A DNA stretch of 64,000 nt from Chryseobacterium turcicum (lineage in GTDB: Bacteria > Bacteroidota > Bacteroidia > Flavobacteriales > Weeksellaceae): assembly GCF_021010565.1 (NCBI RefSeq), contig NZ_JAJNAY010000001.1:657001-721000 (forward strand). Reading direction: 5' to 3'. Below the pieces are notes generated by a model. The model did not search any database. It was not told the DNA's origin and saw nothing but the letters and a program-made list of their open reading frames with translations. Positions 18,291 through 26,823 of the stretch are shown in pieces. The first letter of the stretch is position 1. Each line of letters starts with the position of its first letter. The translations under genes and the position numbers were made by a program.

Positions 18291-19541
18291 TTATTTCTTA
18301 TAATTCAAAATTGTTTGCTCAATAATCTTCACGCAATCTAATAATTGTTCTTCTGTAATAACCAATGGTGGAGCGAGTCTGATGATGTTTCCATGAGTGG
18401 GTTTAGCTAAAAGTCCGTTTTCTTTTAATAGTAAACAAAGATTCCAAGCAGTAGAGCTTTCAGGAGTGTCATTAATTAGAATTGCATTTAATAAACCTTT
18501 TCCTCTTACCTTGGTAATTAGGTCTGATTTTTCAATCAATTTTTCAATTTCACTTCTGAATAATTTCCCTAGTTCTTCAGCTCTTTCAGAAAGTTTTTCT
18601 TCTTCTACCACATCAAGCGCCGCAATGGCAACCGCACACGCAATAGGATTTCCTCCAAAAGTAGAACCGTGCTGCCCTGGTTTGATGACATTCATAATTT
18701 CATCATTCGCCAAAACTGCAGATACAGGATACATTCCTCCAGAAAGTGCTTTTCCTAAAATTAAAATATCCGGTTGTACATCTTCGTGATGACAAGCAAT
18801 CAGCTTACCGGTTCTTGCAATTCCTGTTTGTACTTCGTCTGCGATGAAAAGAACATCGTGTTTTTTACATAGTTCTAAAGCGTTTTTTAGGAAGTTTTCA
18901 TCCGGAACATAGACTCCAGCTTCACCCTGAATTGGTTCTACTAAAAATGCTGCAATATTTTGAGCATCATTTTGTAAAACTTCTTCTAAAGCAGCAAGGT
19001 CATTGTAAGGAATTTTCACAAAGCCAGGCGTGAAAGGACCGTAGTTTTTATTGGCATCAGGGTCGTTTGAGAAAGAAACGATTGTAGTGGTTCTTCCGTG
19101 GAAGTTGTTTTCACAAACTACAATTTTAGCTGCGTTTTCAGAAATTCCTTTTACTTCATAACTCCATTTTCTCGCTAATTTCACTGCCGTTTCTACAGCT
19201 TCAGCTCCAGAATTCATTGGTAAAACTTTATCAAAGCCGAAAAGGGTCGTAATTTTTTTCTCATACTCTCCCAAATTTGAATTGTAGAATGCTCTTGAAG
19301 TTAAAGCCAGTTTTTTTGCCTGATTTACCAAAGCATCAACAATTTTCGGGTGTGAATGTCCTTGGTTAACCGCTGAATAAGCCGAAAGAAAATCGTAATA
19401 TTTTTTACCTTCAACATCCCAAACAAAAACACCTTCTCCTTTATCTAAAACCACAGGAAGCGGATGATAATTGTGTGCACCATGTTTTTCTTCGAGTTCG
19501 ATGAAATATTGTGAATTTTTTGTTTGTTCTGTTGTTGACAT
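18291..19541 (-). CDS. rocD: ornithine--oxo-acid aminotransferase
   Basis: A 416-residue class III PLP-dependent aminotransferase that converts ornithine and 2-oxoglutarate to glutamate-5-semialdehyde and glutamate. Family marks include [65 protein letters not shown], and the PLP-lysine region [18 protein letters not shown] near residue 255. Length and motifs agree with ornithine aminotransferase rather than acetylornithine aminotransferase, though the two are close relatives. It has its own promoter and terminator. Confidence 0.93.
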   Translation of the reverse strand: MSTTEQTKNSQYFIELEEKHGAHNYHPLPVVLDKGEGVFVWDVEGKKYYDFLSAYSAVNQGHSHPKIVDALVNQAKKLALTSRAFYNSNLGEYEKKITTLFGFDKVLPMNSGAEAVETAVKLARKWSYEVKGISENAAKIVVCENNFHGRTTTIVSFSNDPDANKNYGPFTPGFVKIPYNDLAALEEVLQNDAQNIAAFLVEPIQGEAGVYVPDENFLKNALELCKKHDVLFIADEVQTGIARTGKLIACHHEDVQPDILILGKALSGGMYPVSAVLANDEIMNVIKPGQHGSTFGGNPIACAVAIAALDVVEEEKLSERAEELGKLFRSEIEKLIEKSDLITKVRGKGLLNAILINDTPESSTAWNLCLLLKENGLLAKPTHGNIIRLAPPLVITEEQLLDCVKIIEQTILNYKK

Positions 19542-19556
19542 ATTTTTGCTTTTTTA

Positions 19557-19588
19557 CAAAATTAAGGATAATAAACCAGATGGTTCAA
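19557..19588 (-). promoter_or_regulatory. rocD promoter
   Basis: On the minus strand TTG (19588-19586) and TAATTTTG (19564-19557) are 21 bases apart, a full flavobacterial promoter match, ending 16 bases before the rocD ATG. Confidence 0.65.
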
Positions 19589-19720
19589 CAGAATAATGGT
19601 GCTGAATATTAGATGTATTTAAGTGTGTTTTGGTGATATGAAATGATACTTTAGAAGATATTGCTCAAACTCATTATGACTAGCAGTTTTTATATCTTTT
19701 ATAATCAAATTAAATCATAA

Positions 19721-19753
19721 ATAAAAAAACCGCCTCAAAAACTGAGACGGTTT
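19721..19753 (-). terminator. terminator-like hairpin attached to the accC remnant
   Basis: The imperfect stem AAACCGCCTC (19727-19736) and GAGACGGTTT (19744-19753) has a T run on the minus strand. It occupies the same position relative to the accC remnant as the real accC terminator at 22104-22133, so it was probably copied with it and has since diverged. Confidence 0.65.
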
Positions 19754-19762
19754 AAACGTATA

Positions 19763-19908
19763 TCAAAAAATCTTAATGATTTTCATATTTTCTGTCCATT
19801 ACAAAACTCTCCATGAATTTTGTCGTGTAGTTTCCTGAAAGATAATCTTCATCTTCCATCAACTGTCTGTGGAAAGGAATGGTCGTTTTTACATCTTCAA
19901 CATAGAAT
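19763..19908 (-). pseudogene. duplicated 3' end of accC (remnant)
   Basis: These 146 bases match the last 136 bases of accC and 10 bases beyond its stop (22144-22289) with only two mismatches (near 19892-19894), at a constant offset of 2381. On the minus strand it still reads in frame from [16 protein letters not shown] to the terminal ENH and stop at 19773, but it lacks a start and the rest of the enzyme; stop codons lie just upstream. The two copies are direct repeats on either side of the WG-repeat gene. Confidence 0.93.
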
Positions 19909-19989
19909 GATTTTTTGCTGGTGGATATTTTTTATTAAGTTTTCAATATCTTTCATTTATTTTTTAAATTTACTTTTAATCTATTGGTC

Positions 19990-22095
19990 ATGAAATTTCT
20001 ATTATTTTTTTCTTTTTTCTTTTTGACGATCTGTATTTCGGGACAAAGGAAAAGAGAAGCGGAAGATTCTGTCAGAATAATGTTGCGGCAGAAATTTTTT
20101 TATGAAGAAAAAGGGAAATTTGGACTTAAAGACAGTCTTGATAAAAAGCTTACTCATGCGATATTCGACAATATTGATTTTTTTGATGAAAATTTATTTA
20201 TAGTCGAAAAAGATTCGCGGTTTGGAGTAATTAATCATTTGGGAAAAACAATTGTTCCGGCTCAATACAAGAGCTTGAAAACAGGCAAATCTAATTTTGC
20301 AAATCAAAATCAAATCGACAAAGAAGAAATTGAGAATTATTTGAAAGATTTTATTTTTTCTTATACCAATGAAGATTTATATGAAGAGCAGTACGGAATT
20401 TATTCGAAAGATGGAAAATTGCTTTATCCTCCTATAATTCACCGTTTTTCTGAGGTTAAAAAATATAAGAATATTGTTTATTTTATTGTTGTTGAATATC
20501 CTATAACAGAAGGATTTGTTGGAGAGTACAACGGAAGTACATTAAAAGTGAGTCAGCGAAGACTGGTAAAATTTCAAAATAACCAATTTAGCAATCAACC
20601 TATACAGGTAGATTATGATGATTTAGGTTTTTTGCCTATTGAAAATAAAAACATTTTGTTCTACAGAGAGAGTTTAAAAGGAGGTTTCTACAATATGGAA
20701 ACCGCTCAGAAAACAGAACGGAAATATAAAGGTTACGAAGTTTTAAACAATAAGATTTACGCGGCTAAAGAAAAGTTCTATAATTACATTCTTGATGAGA
20801 ATTTCAAAGAGACCATTAGTAAAGACAGCATCAGCAAAATCGTAAACGGCTATCTATATCTAAATGAAGGCGGGAATTTTCGTCTGATGAAAGATGATGT
20901 AAAATCTAAATTTTCTTATCCATTAATTGAACCTGTATCTCATTACTTTGATTACGGTCATTATTCTAAGAACGAAAAATATGAAAATTATCTAACTGAG
21001 CTATTTAAGTTTTATCCTGATAAAGGTAAATATGGACTTATTGATTTTAATGGTGAAATATTCGTCGAACCAAAATACAGAGACATTAATATTTATCCAT
21101 TGCGACAATATGTAGGAGAAAGTTACAATGAAAAGCTGGAAAATGAGTACAAGAAAAACCATCTTGAGTATCTCATTATTCCAGGAGGGCTTTTTGCTCC
21201 TGAAAGAGTTTGTTTTAATGAATTTAAAATCATTAATTCTCTAGGTGAAGAAATCGTTTATCTCGATGAAAAAAACTACAAAACTTACGTAACGAATGAT
21301 AATTTCGGGACGTACAGCAAAAAAGGAATAACAAAAGATTTTTTTTACAGCAGTTCTAATCGTCAGAGTGGTTTTTTTGTGTATGATATAAAATCTGGAA
21401 AGATAATTTTAGCATCAGATAATGGTAATTTTTCTCTGAGGAAAAACGGTGGTTTCGTACTAAGGGCTTACGATGAAAACATCAACGTGCATACAGTTAC
21501 GTATTACAGCAACAGGCTCAATAAACTATATGAGGAAAAAACACCAATAAAAGAATATTATGAAATAGAGAGAAGTGTCATAAAAAGCAAAGAAATATAC
21601 TTCTTTAAAAATAATAAAGTAGGGTTGATTGATTTTGAAGAAAAGGAAGTTTTGCCTGCGAAGTATGATAACATTAAAATCGTGAATTTTCATTATTATA
21701 ACTATTATCACAGAAGCGAAGATGATCTTGTAACTTCATTTATCGTGACCAAGAACGGGAAAACTGGTTTGCTTAATGAAAAATACAAGAAAATAATTCC
21801 ACTAGAATATGATGAAATTAAATACCTGAGCAATCCTTATTTTGAAGCTTATCTAGTGAAGAAAGACAACAAATACGGTTTGGTTTCTAAAAATAATGTA
21901 TTGCTTGCACCCATCATTTACAACAGTGAAATTTATTTTGATGAGGAAAGAAAACAGTTTGATCTGAAAAATGAAAATAGGGTAGTTTTTATGCTTGATT
22001 ACTCAAAACAGGATAAGAATATCTGGTATAATGTTTACGACGACAAAAAATATTATATGTTTAAAGATGGAATTATCTCAAAGATTGAACAGTAA
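19990..22095 (+). CDS. secreted WG-repeat protein
   Basis: A 701-residue protein of unknown role. The ATG at 19990 begins a signal peptide (MKFLLFFSFFFLTICISG); a TTG six bases earlier is a poorer start. Several WG/KWG-type repeats are visible: KGKFGLKDSLDK and SRFGVINHLGKTIVPAQY near the N-terminus, KGKYGLIDFNGEIFVEPKY near residue 350, and NKVGLIDFEEKEVLPAKYD, GKTGLLNEKYKKIIPLEYDE and NKYGLVSKNNVLLAPIIY in the last 170 residues. Such repeats form beta-rich, likely binding, surfaces. The gene lies alone, opposite in direction to all neighbours, between two copies of the accC 3' end, which suggests it was inserted there. Confidence 0.85.
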   Translation: MKFLLFFSFFFLTICISGQRKREAEDSVRIMLRQKFFYEEKGKFGLKDSLDKKLTHAIFDNIDFFDENLFIVEKDSRFGVINHLGKTIVPAQYKSLKTGKSNFANQNQIDKEEIENYLKDFIFSYTNEDLYEEQYGIYSKDGKLLYPPIIHRFSEVKKYKNIVYFIVVEYPITEGFVGEYNGSTLKVSQRRLVKFQNNQFSNQPIQVDYDDLGFLPIENKNILFYRESLKGGFYNMETAQKTERKYKGYEVLNNKIYAAKEKFYNYILDENFKETISKDSISKIVNGYLYLNEGGNFRLMKDDVKSKFSYPLIEPVSHYFDYGHYSKNEKYENYLTELFKFYPDKGKYGLIDFNGEIFVEPKYRDINIYPLRQYVGESYNEKLENEYKKNHLEYLIIPGGLFAPERVCFNEFKIINSLGEEIVYLDEKNYKTYVTNDNFGTYSKKGITKDFFYSSSNRQSGFFVYDIKSGKIILASDNGNFSLRKNGGFVLRAYDENINVHTVTYYSNRLNKLYEEKTPIKEYYEIERSVIKSKEIYFFKNNKVGLIDFEEKEVLPAKYDNIKIVNFHYYNYYHRSEDDLVTSFIVTKNGKTGLLNEKYKKIIPLEYDEIKYLSNPYFEAYLVKKDNKYGLVSKNNVLLAPIIYNSEIYFDEERKQFDLKNENRVVFMLDYSKQDKNIWYNVYDDKKYYMFKDGIISKIEQ

Positions 22096-22103
22096 AAAAC
22101 ACT

Positions 22104-22133
22104 ACAAAAAAACCGCCTTAAAAAAGGCGGTTT
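22104..22133 (-). terminator. accC terminator
   Basis: A 10-bp perfect stem (AAACCGCCTT at 22110-22119 with AAGGCGGTTT at 22124-22133) is followed by a T run on the minus strand. It may also stop the convergent WG-repeat gene. Confidence 0.8.
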
Positions 22134-22143
22134 CATGTTTATC

Positions 22144-22289
22144 TCAAAAAATCTTAATGATTTTCATATTTTCTGTCCATTACAAAACTCTCCATGAATT
22201 TTGTCGTGTAGTTTCCTGAAAGATAATCTTCATCTTCCATCAACTGTCTGTGGAAAGGAATGGTCGTTTTTACTCCTTCAACATAGAAT
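22144..22289 (-). repeat. accC 3' end, second copy of the 146-bp direct repeat
   Basis: This is the in-place copy belonging to the functional accC gene; its partner is 19763-19908, same orientation, two mismatches. Confidence 0.93.
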
Positions 22290-23509
22290 TCTTCCAAAGC
22301 ACGCTTCATTTTTGCAATTGCTTCTTCACGGGTTTGAGCCGTTGTAATCAATTTTGCAATCATAGAATCGTAGTTTGAAGGAATGGTATATCCTGAATAA
22401 ACGTGTGTGTCTACTCTGATACCGTGTCCTCCAGGAATATTTAATCCAGTGATTTTTCCCGGTGAAGGTCTGAAATCAGCGTAAGGGTCTTCTGCGTTGA
22501 TTCTACATTCGATTGAGTGTAATTTTGGATAATAATTAATTCCTGAAATTGGAGTTCCAGAAGCTAATAAAATTTGCTCACGAATTAAATCGTAATCTAC
22601 AACTTGCTCAGTAATAGGGTGCTCAACCTGAATTCTCGTATTCATTTCCATGAAATAGAAATTTCTGTGCTTGTCAACCAAGAATTCGATAGTTCCTACC
22701 CCTTCATAACCGATAAATTCTGCTGCTTTTACTGCTGCTGCACCCATTTTCTCACGAAGCTCGTCAGTCATGAATGGAGAAGGAGTTTCTTCAGTTAATT
22801 TTTGGTTTCTTCTTTGTACAGAACAGTCTCTTTCAGAAAGGTGACAAGCTTTACCAAATTGGTCACCTGCAACCTGAATCTCGATATGTCTAGGCTCTTC
22901 AATCAGTTTTTCCATGTACATACCTCCGTTTCCGAAGGCAGCAACAGCTTCCTGAATTGCAGATTCCCAGTGTTCTTTAAGGTCTTCAGCTTTCCAAACA
23001 GCTCTCATCCCTTTACCACCACCACCTGCAGTAGCTTTGATCATTACCGGATAGCCTGTTTCTTCTGCCGTTTTTACTGCGTGCTCATAAGATTCAATTA
23101 AACCTTCAGAACCAGGTACACAAGGTACATTTGCCGCTTTCATGGTTGCTTTAGCATTTGCTTTATCTCCCATTCTCTCGATTTGCTCAGGACTAGCACC
23201 AATAAATTTGATACCATTTTTCTGGCAGATTCTTGAGAAATTAGCGTTTTCAGATAAGAAACCATACCCTGGGTGAATTGCATCTGCATTTGTAATCTCT
23301 GCAGCAGCAATAATATTAGAGATTTTAAGATATGAGTCTTTGCTCATTGCAGGACCAATACAAACAGCCTCGTCAGCAAATCTTACGTGAAGACTGTCTT
23401 TGTCGGCAGTAGAATATACTGCAACCGTTTTGATTCCCATTTCTTTACAAGTACGTAAAATACGCATTGCAATTTCGCCACGATTGGCAATTAATATTTT
23501 TTTGAACAT
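22154..23509 (-). CDS. accC: acetyl-CoA carboxylase, biotin carboxylase subunit
   Basis: A 451-residue ATP-grasp enzyme that carboxylates biotin on AccB using bicarbonate and ATP. Family marks include the N-terminal [16 protein letters not shown], the glycine-rich ATP loop [15 protein letters not shown] near residue 160, [13 protein letters not shown] and [16 protein letters not shown] near residue 285. Full length. It lies 98 bases after accB in the same direction, with word repeats in the spacer. Its 3' end is duplicated at 19763-19908. Confidence 0.97.
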   Translation of the reverse strand: MFKKILIANRGEIAMRILRTCKEMGIKTVAVYSTADKDSLHVRFADEAVCIGPAMSKDSYLKISNIIAAAEITNADAIHPGYGFLSENANFSRICQKNGIKFIGASPEQIERMGDKANAKATMKAANVPCVPGSEGLIESYEHAVKTAEETGYPVMIKATAGGGGKGMRAVWKAEDLKEHWESAIQEAVAAFGNGGMYMEKLIEEPRHIEIQVAGDQFGKACHLSERDCSVQRRNQKLTEETPSPFMTDELREKMGAAAVKAAEFIGYEGVGTIEFLVDKHRNFYFMEMNTRIQVEHPITEQVVDYDLIREQILLASGTPISGINYYPKLHSIECRINAEDPYADFRPSPGKITGLNIPGGHGIRVDTHVYSGYTIPSNYDSMIAKLITTAQTREEAIAKMKRALEEFYVEGVKTTIPFHRQLMEDEDYLSGNYTTKFMESFVMDRKYENH

Positions 23510-23514
23510 CTTCT

Positions 23515-23602
23515 TAAATTTGAAAATTAGATAATTTGAAAATTAGATTAATGTTATTTGAATGTAGAATTTTAGTCTAACATCTAATGTCTAACATCTA
23601 AC
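23515..23602. repeat. AT-rich word repeats in the accB-accC spacer
   Basis: The spacer holds two copies of a 16-base unit (AATTTGAAAATTAGAT, about 23516-23548) and then tandem variants of CTAACATCTAA (about 23576-23602). The second word also appears in the leuS leader at 47034-47066. No coding frame is seen. Confidence 0.65.
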
Positions 23603-23607
23603 TTCTA

Positions 23608-24090
23608 TTAAGATGGATCTACTAAGAATAAGGGTTGGTCATATTCAACAGGAGTAGCATCATCAACTAAAATCTTCACGATTTTACCGCTTACTTCAGA
23701 CTCAATTTGGTTGAATAACTTCATTGCTTCGATTACACAAACTACTTTTCCGTTAGATACTTCGTCACCTACATTTACAAAAACATCTTTATCTGGAGAT
23801 GGTTTTCTGTAGAAAGTTCCGATCATTGGAGATTTAATAGTTACATATTTACTATCATCAGATGTAGCTTCTGCTTTTTCTGGAGATGCAGATGCTGCTG
23901 CAGGTGCATGTCCTGGAGCTACTTGTTGTGGAGCTTGCTGATACATTGCTGGCTGAGCTACATAGCTTACTTCATTACCTCCTAGTGGAGTTTTAATAGT
24001 AATTTCGAAATCTTTAGTTTTATATTTTACTTCTGAAACTTCAGCTTTAGATACAAACTTGATAAGATTCTGTATGTCTTTAATGTCCAT
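23608..24090 (-). CDS. accB: biotin carboxyl carrier protein of acetyl-CoA carboxylase
   Basis: A 160-residue carrier protein. The ATG at 24090 (MDIKDIQNLIKFVSKAEVSE) is the family start; the in-frame ATG at 24156 lies upstream of the promoter's -7 box and adds unrelated residues. A Pro/Ala-rich linker (about 50-80) precedes the biotinyl domain, whose attachment lysine is in VIEAMKLFNQIES near residue 127. Operon with accC. A strong promoter at 24114-24145 lies directly upstream. Confidence 0.96.
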   Translation of the reverse strand: MDIKDIQNLIKFVSKAEVSEVKYKTKDFEITIKTPLGGNEVSYVAQPAMYQQAPQQVAPGHAPAAASASPEKAEATSDDSKYVTIKSPMIGTFYRKPSPDKDVFVNVGDEVSNGKVVCVIEAMKLFNQIESEVSGKIVKILVDDATPVEYDQPLFLVDPS

Positions 24091-24113
24091 AAAATTGATA
24101 TTTGATTTGCTGT

Positions 24114-24145
24114 CAAAGATACCAAAAAAACACAAAAAACAACAA
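24114..24145 (-). promoter_or_regulatory. accB promoter
   Basis: On the minus strand TTG (24145-24143) is 21 bases from TATCTTTG (24121-24114), ending 23 bases before the accB ATG. The -33 box lies within the T-rich tail of the terminator that closes rpmF. Confidence 0.65.
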
Positions 24146-24179
24146 AAAACCGCCAAATTTTATAAAAATTGGGCGGTTT
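24140..24179 (-). terminator. intrinsic terminator after rpmF
   Basis: The stem AAACCGCCAAATTT (24147-24160) and AAATTGGGCGGTTT (24166-24179) has a one-base bulge and a T run on the minus strand. Confidence 0.75.
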
Positions 24180-24217
24180 CTGTATTAAAACGAGTGTTTT
24201 TCGATGAAAAGCGACTC

Positions 24218-24421
24218 TTAGTTTTCTTCAGTAGTTGCTACTTCTTTTTCCATAACTATTTTACCTCTGTAATATAGTTTTCCTTCGTGCCAGTGAGCTC
24301 TGTGGTATAAATGCATTTCTCCTGATGTTGCATCTTTTGCTAATTGAGGAACTACAGCTTTATAATGAGTTCTTCTCTTATCTCTTCTTGTAGACGATTG
24401 TCTTCTCTTTGGATGTGCCAT
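24218..24421 (-). CDS. rpmF: 50S ribosomal protein L32
   Basis: A 67-residue basic protein starting [20 protein letters not shown], the standard L32 N-terminus. The C-terminus ends in [14 protein letters not shown] and a short acidic tail. It follows the YceD-type gene by 59 bases, the usual bacterial pairing yceD-rpmF. Confidence 0.97.
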   Translation of the reverse strand: MAHPKRRQSSTRRDKRRTHYKAVVPQLAKDATSGEMHLYHRAHWHEGKLYYRGKIVMEKEVATTEEN

Positions 24422-24480
24422 TTTGTAATAACTTTTTTAATTGATGAGTGATGAGATTCATCATCTCATCATTAAACTAT

Positions 24481-25002
24481 TTAATTTTTATTCTTTAAAT
24501 TTTTTAAAGCGTCCCATCTTGGGTCACTTTTTTGTTCTTCCTCTTTTATTTCTTCTGGACTGAATTTTTCAAGGGTTTCCAAATCTTCATCACTTATATT
24601 AGGTGATACTTTTTTCATGGGTATTGAAAGTGCCACATTTTCATATATCAATTGTGAAATATTAAAAGCGTGGTCGTTTGTAGGAATGGTGATAACGTCT
24701 TCTTCGCTGTCATCATACTCTTCCCCAAACTTTACCAAAATACCAATTTCGTTTTCAATAGCGTATGTAAAATCTTCGTTGGTGATATCACAAACCAATT
24801 CTACTGTACCATCTACTCTTATTTCAAATTCTAAAAAAGTAGTGTGTTTATCAAGTAAAACATCTACTGCAATTTTAGGATCTGTAAATTCTTGATCAGT
24901 CTCAAATAATTGAAAGAACTCTTTATCTATCTCAAATTTGAACTCGTGCTTGCCGGTTTTTAAACCAGAAAAGCTTACATCGTAGTTTCTTAACTTGTCC
25001 AT
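24481..25002 (-). CDS. YceD family protein (DUF177)
   Basis: A 173-residue acidic protein; the ATG at 25002 (MDKLRNYDVSFSGLKTGKHE) gives the family start. YceD/DUF177 proteins are encoded next to rpmF and have been linked to 23S rRNA processing and ribosome assembly. The conserved central part reads VELVCDITNEDFTYAIENE, a variant of the cysteine-containing core. The C-terminus is Glu/Lys-rich, ending DPRWDALKNLKNKN as in many members. A TATTTTTG element at 25015-25022 (minus strand) lies 12 bases upstream. Confidence 0.87.
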   Translation of the reverse strand: MDKLRNYDVSFSGLKTGKHEFKFEIDKEFFQLFETDQEFTDPKIAVDVLLDKHTTFLEFEIRVDGTVELVCDITNEDFTYAIENEIGILVKFGEEYDDSEEDVITIPTNDHAFNISQLIYENVALSIPMKKVSPNISDEDLETLEKFSPEEIKEEEQKSDPRWDALKNLKNKN

Positions 25003-25014
25003 AAAATGAGTGTG

Positions 25015-25022
25015 CAAAAATA
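25015..25022 (-). promoter_or_regulatory. probable -7 element for the yceD-rpmF operon
   Basis: The minus strand reads TATTTTTG, matching TAnnTTTG, 12 bases upstream of the ATG at 25002. Confidence 0.45.
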
Positions 25023-25085
25023 TGCATTTTTTTTAATATTACAAATAAAATTCATAACAAATTAATTTTTATTCATTTACAGATT

Positions 25086-26177
25086 TTATATTTCGCTTTC
25101 TATAGGTAAATCTTCATCAATTCCATTGTCTGAAGGCATCCTTCTTGGCTGTAGACGATTGCTCATCAAATCTTTATAATCATTTCTATGATTATAGATT
25201 TTAATTGCCGTAAAAATGGCCTCCATGAAGCTTTGTTCATCGGCAATATTTTTTCCTGCAATATCATAGGCTACACCATGATCGGGAGAGGTTCTGATAA
25301 ATGGAAGTGCTGCCGTATAATTTACACCTTCTTCATAAGCCAGTGTTTTAAAAGGAGCTAATCCCTGATCGTGATACATCGCCAGTACAGCGTCATAGTT
25401 TTTGTATTTTGCCGGCTGGAAGTAGCTGTCTGCAGGGAAAGGGCCAAAAGTAAGAATTCCACTATCTGAAAGTTCTTTTATTGCCGGAGAAATGATTTCT
25501 ATTTCTTCATTTCCGATTACTCCACCGTCGCCTGAATGAGGATTTAAGCCTAAAACAGCAATTTTGGGTCTTCTGATAGCAAAATCTTCAATCAATGTTT
25601 GATTTAAAGCGCGAATCTGTTTTTTTATTTTTTCTTTAGAAATGTTTTCAGCAACCTGAGAAATAGGAATGTGGTGAGTAGAAACCGCTACTTTCAAATC
25701 TTCCGATACCAAAAACATTAATCCTTTTTTATTAAATTTTTCTTCAAAATAACCGGTGTGACCTGCATGTTTAAAGCCCATTTTCATCATTTCATCTTTG
25801 TTGATGGGTGCGGTTACCAAAACGTCAATTTCACCCTTCATTAAAGCTTCAGTTGCAGCTTCTAATGAGTCTATTGCCATTTTTGTAGATTCTTCTGTAG
25901 GTTTCCCCAGTTCTACATTAGAATTTTCTTTCACCAGATTTACCATATTGAGCTTTCCGCTTTGGGCTTGCGAAGCTTCAGTAATGTAGTTGAAGTTTAA
26001 ATTAAGCTTAAAAAGGTTTTTTTGATAGGTGAAAAGTTTACCCGATCCAAAAATAACTGGAGTGAAAAAATCTGTAATGGTTTTGTCAATCAGAGACTTC
26101 ATGATGATTTCGGGGCCAATGCCGTTGAAGTCACCAATTGAAATTCCTACTCGTACTTTATGGTTTTTTGGGCTCAT
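25086..26177 (-). CDS. pdxA: 4-hydroxythreonine-4-phosphate dehydrogenase
   Basis: A 363-residue NAD-dependent metal enzyme of pyridoxal-phosphate synthesis (DXP-dependent route). Marks are VGISIGDFNGIGPEIIMKS at the N-terminus, HAGHTGYFEEKF, the metal-site LGLNPHSGDGGVIG near residue 211 and AMYHDQGLAPFKTLAYEEGV near residue 265. Full length. It is divergent from ribE, with both -7 elements in the 49-base gap. Confidence 0.95.
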   Translation of the reverse strand: MSPKNHKVRVGISIGDFNGIGPEIIMKSLIDKTITDFFTPVIFGSGKLFTYQKNLFKLNLNFNYITEASQAQSGKLNMVNLVKENSNVELGKPTEESTKMAIDSLEAATEALMKGEIDVLVTAPINKDEMMKMGFKHAGHTGYFEEKFNKKGLMFLVSEDLKVAVSTHHIPISQVAENISKEKIKKQIRALNQTLIEDFAIRRPKIAVLGLNPHSGDGGVIGNEEIEIISPAIKELSDSGILTFGPFPADSYFQPAKYKNYDAVLAMYHDQGLAPFKTLAYEEGVNYTAALPFIRTSPDHGVAYDIAGKNIADEQSFMEAIFTAIKIYNHRNDYKDLMSNRLQPRRMPSDNGIDEDLPIESEI

Positions 26178-26183
26178 TTTGAT

Positions 26184-26214
26184 TATCTTTGAAGATTATA
26201 ATTTTACAAATTTA
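26184..26214. promoter_or_regulatory. divergent promoter pair for ribE (+) and pdxA (-)
   Basis: TATCTTTG at 26184-26191 on the plus strand points to ribE; TAAATTTG on the minus strand at 26207-26214 points to pdxA. Both match TAnnTTTG. Clear TTG boxes are not seen. No FMN-riboswitch-like structure fits in this short gap. Confidence 0.5.
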
Positions 26215-26226
26215 GCAAAAAATAAT

Positions 26227-26823
26227 ATGTTCACAGGAATTATTGAAGCAGTAGGAGTTATTGAGAAGATACAAGAAAACGGAACGAATATAGACTTTAC
26301 CCTAAGTTGTCCTTTTACAAACGAGCTAAAGATTGACCAAAGTCTTGCGCATAACGGCTGTTGTTTAACGGTTGTTGAGATTAAAGATAATCAATATGTG
26401 GTTACCGCAATCAATGAAACGTTAGAAAAAACCAATTTAGGCAAATGGAAAAAGGGGAGTGTGGTAAATTTGGAACGTTGCATGAAGATGGATGGAAGGC
26501 TTGATGGGCATATTGTACAAGGGCATGTAGACAAAACCGGAGAAATTGTAAGCATCGAAAACAAAGATGGCAGTTATTTTGTTACTGTAAAATATAATTC
26601 AGAAGGTAATTTTGTTACAGTTCCTCAAGGCTCAATCACGATGAACGGAATTAGTTTGACGGTAGCTAAAAGTGAAGATTTTCAGTTTTCTGTAGCAATC
26701 ATCCCATATACTTGGGAATTTACCAATATGAATACTCTTCAGGTGGGCGATAAAGTCAATCTTGAGTTTGATATTATTGGTAAGTACATTTCAAAACTAA
26801 TTAGCAGGCAGAATGGCATTTAA
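26227..26823 (+). CDS. ribE: riboflavin synthase, alpha subunit
   Basis: A 198-residue enzyme that dismutates two 6,7-dimethyl-8-ribityllumazine molecules to riboflavin. The start is the ATG at 26227 (MFTGIIEAVGVIEKI, the invariant N-terminus). Two lumazine-binding repeats are visible: residues 1 to about 97 with LAHNGCCLTVVEI, and about 98-190 with DGHIVQGHVDKTGEI and GISLTVAKSE. The stop overlaps the following histidine-kinase gene by 11 bases, so they form one operon. Confidence 0.95.
   Translation: MFTGIIEAVGVIEKIQENGTNIDFTLSCPFTNELKIDQSLAHNGCCLTVVEIKDNQYVVTAINETLEKTNLGKWKKGSVVNLERCMKMDGRLDGHIVQGHVDKTGEIVSIENKDGSYFVTVKYNSEGNFVTVPQGSITMNGISLTVAKSEDFQFSVAIIPYTWEFTNMNTLQVGDKVNLEFDIIGKYISKLISRQNGI

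Noticed and set aside
19589-19720. Possible small gene between the rocD promoter and the accC remnant
   Set aside because: I see no convincing start-to-stop frame, promoter or structured RNA; the stretch looks like plain spacer.
19909-19962. Short leftward frame starting ATG AAA GAT ATT GAA upstream of the accC remnant
   Set aside because: It ends after about 19 codons and does not join the accC remnant in frame; it is at most a scar of the rearrangement.
26178-26226. Possible FMN riboswitch before ribE
   Set aside because: The gap is only 49 bases and is filled by two -7 elements; no conserved FMN-element structure fits.
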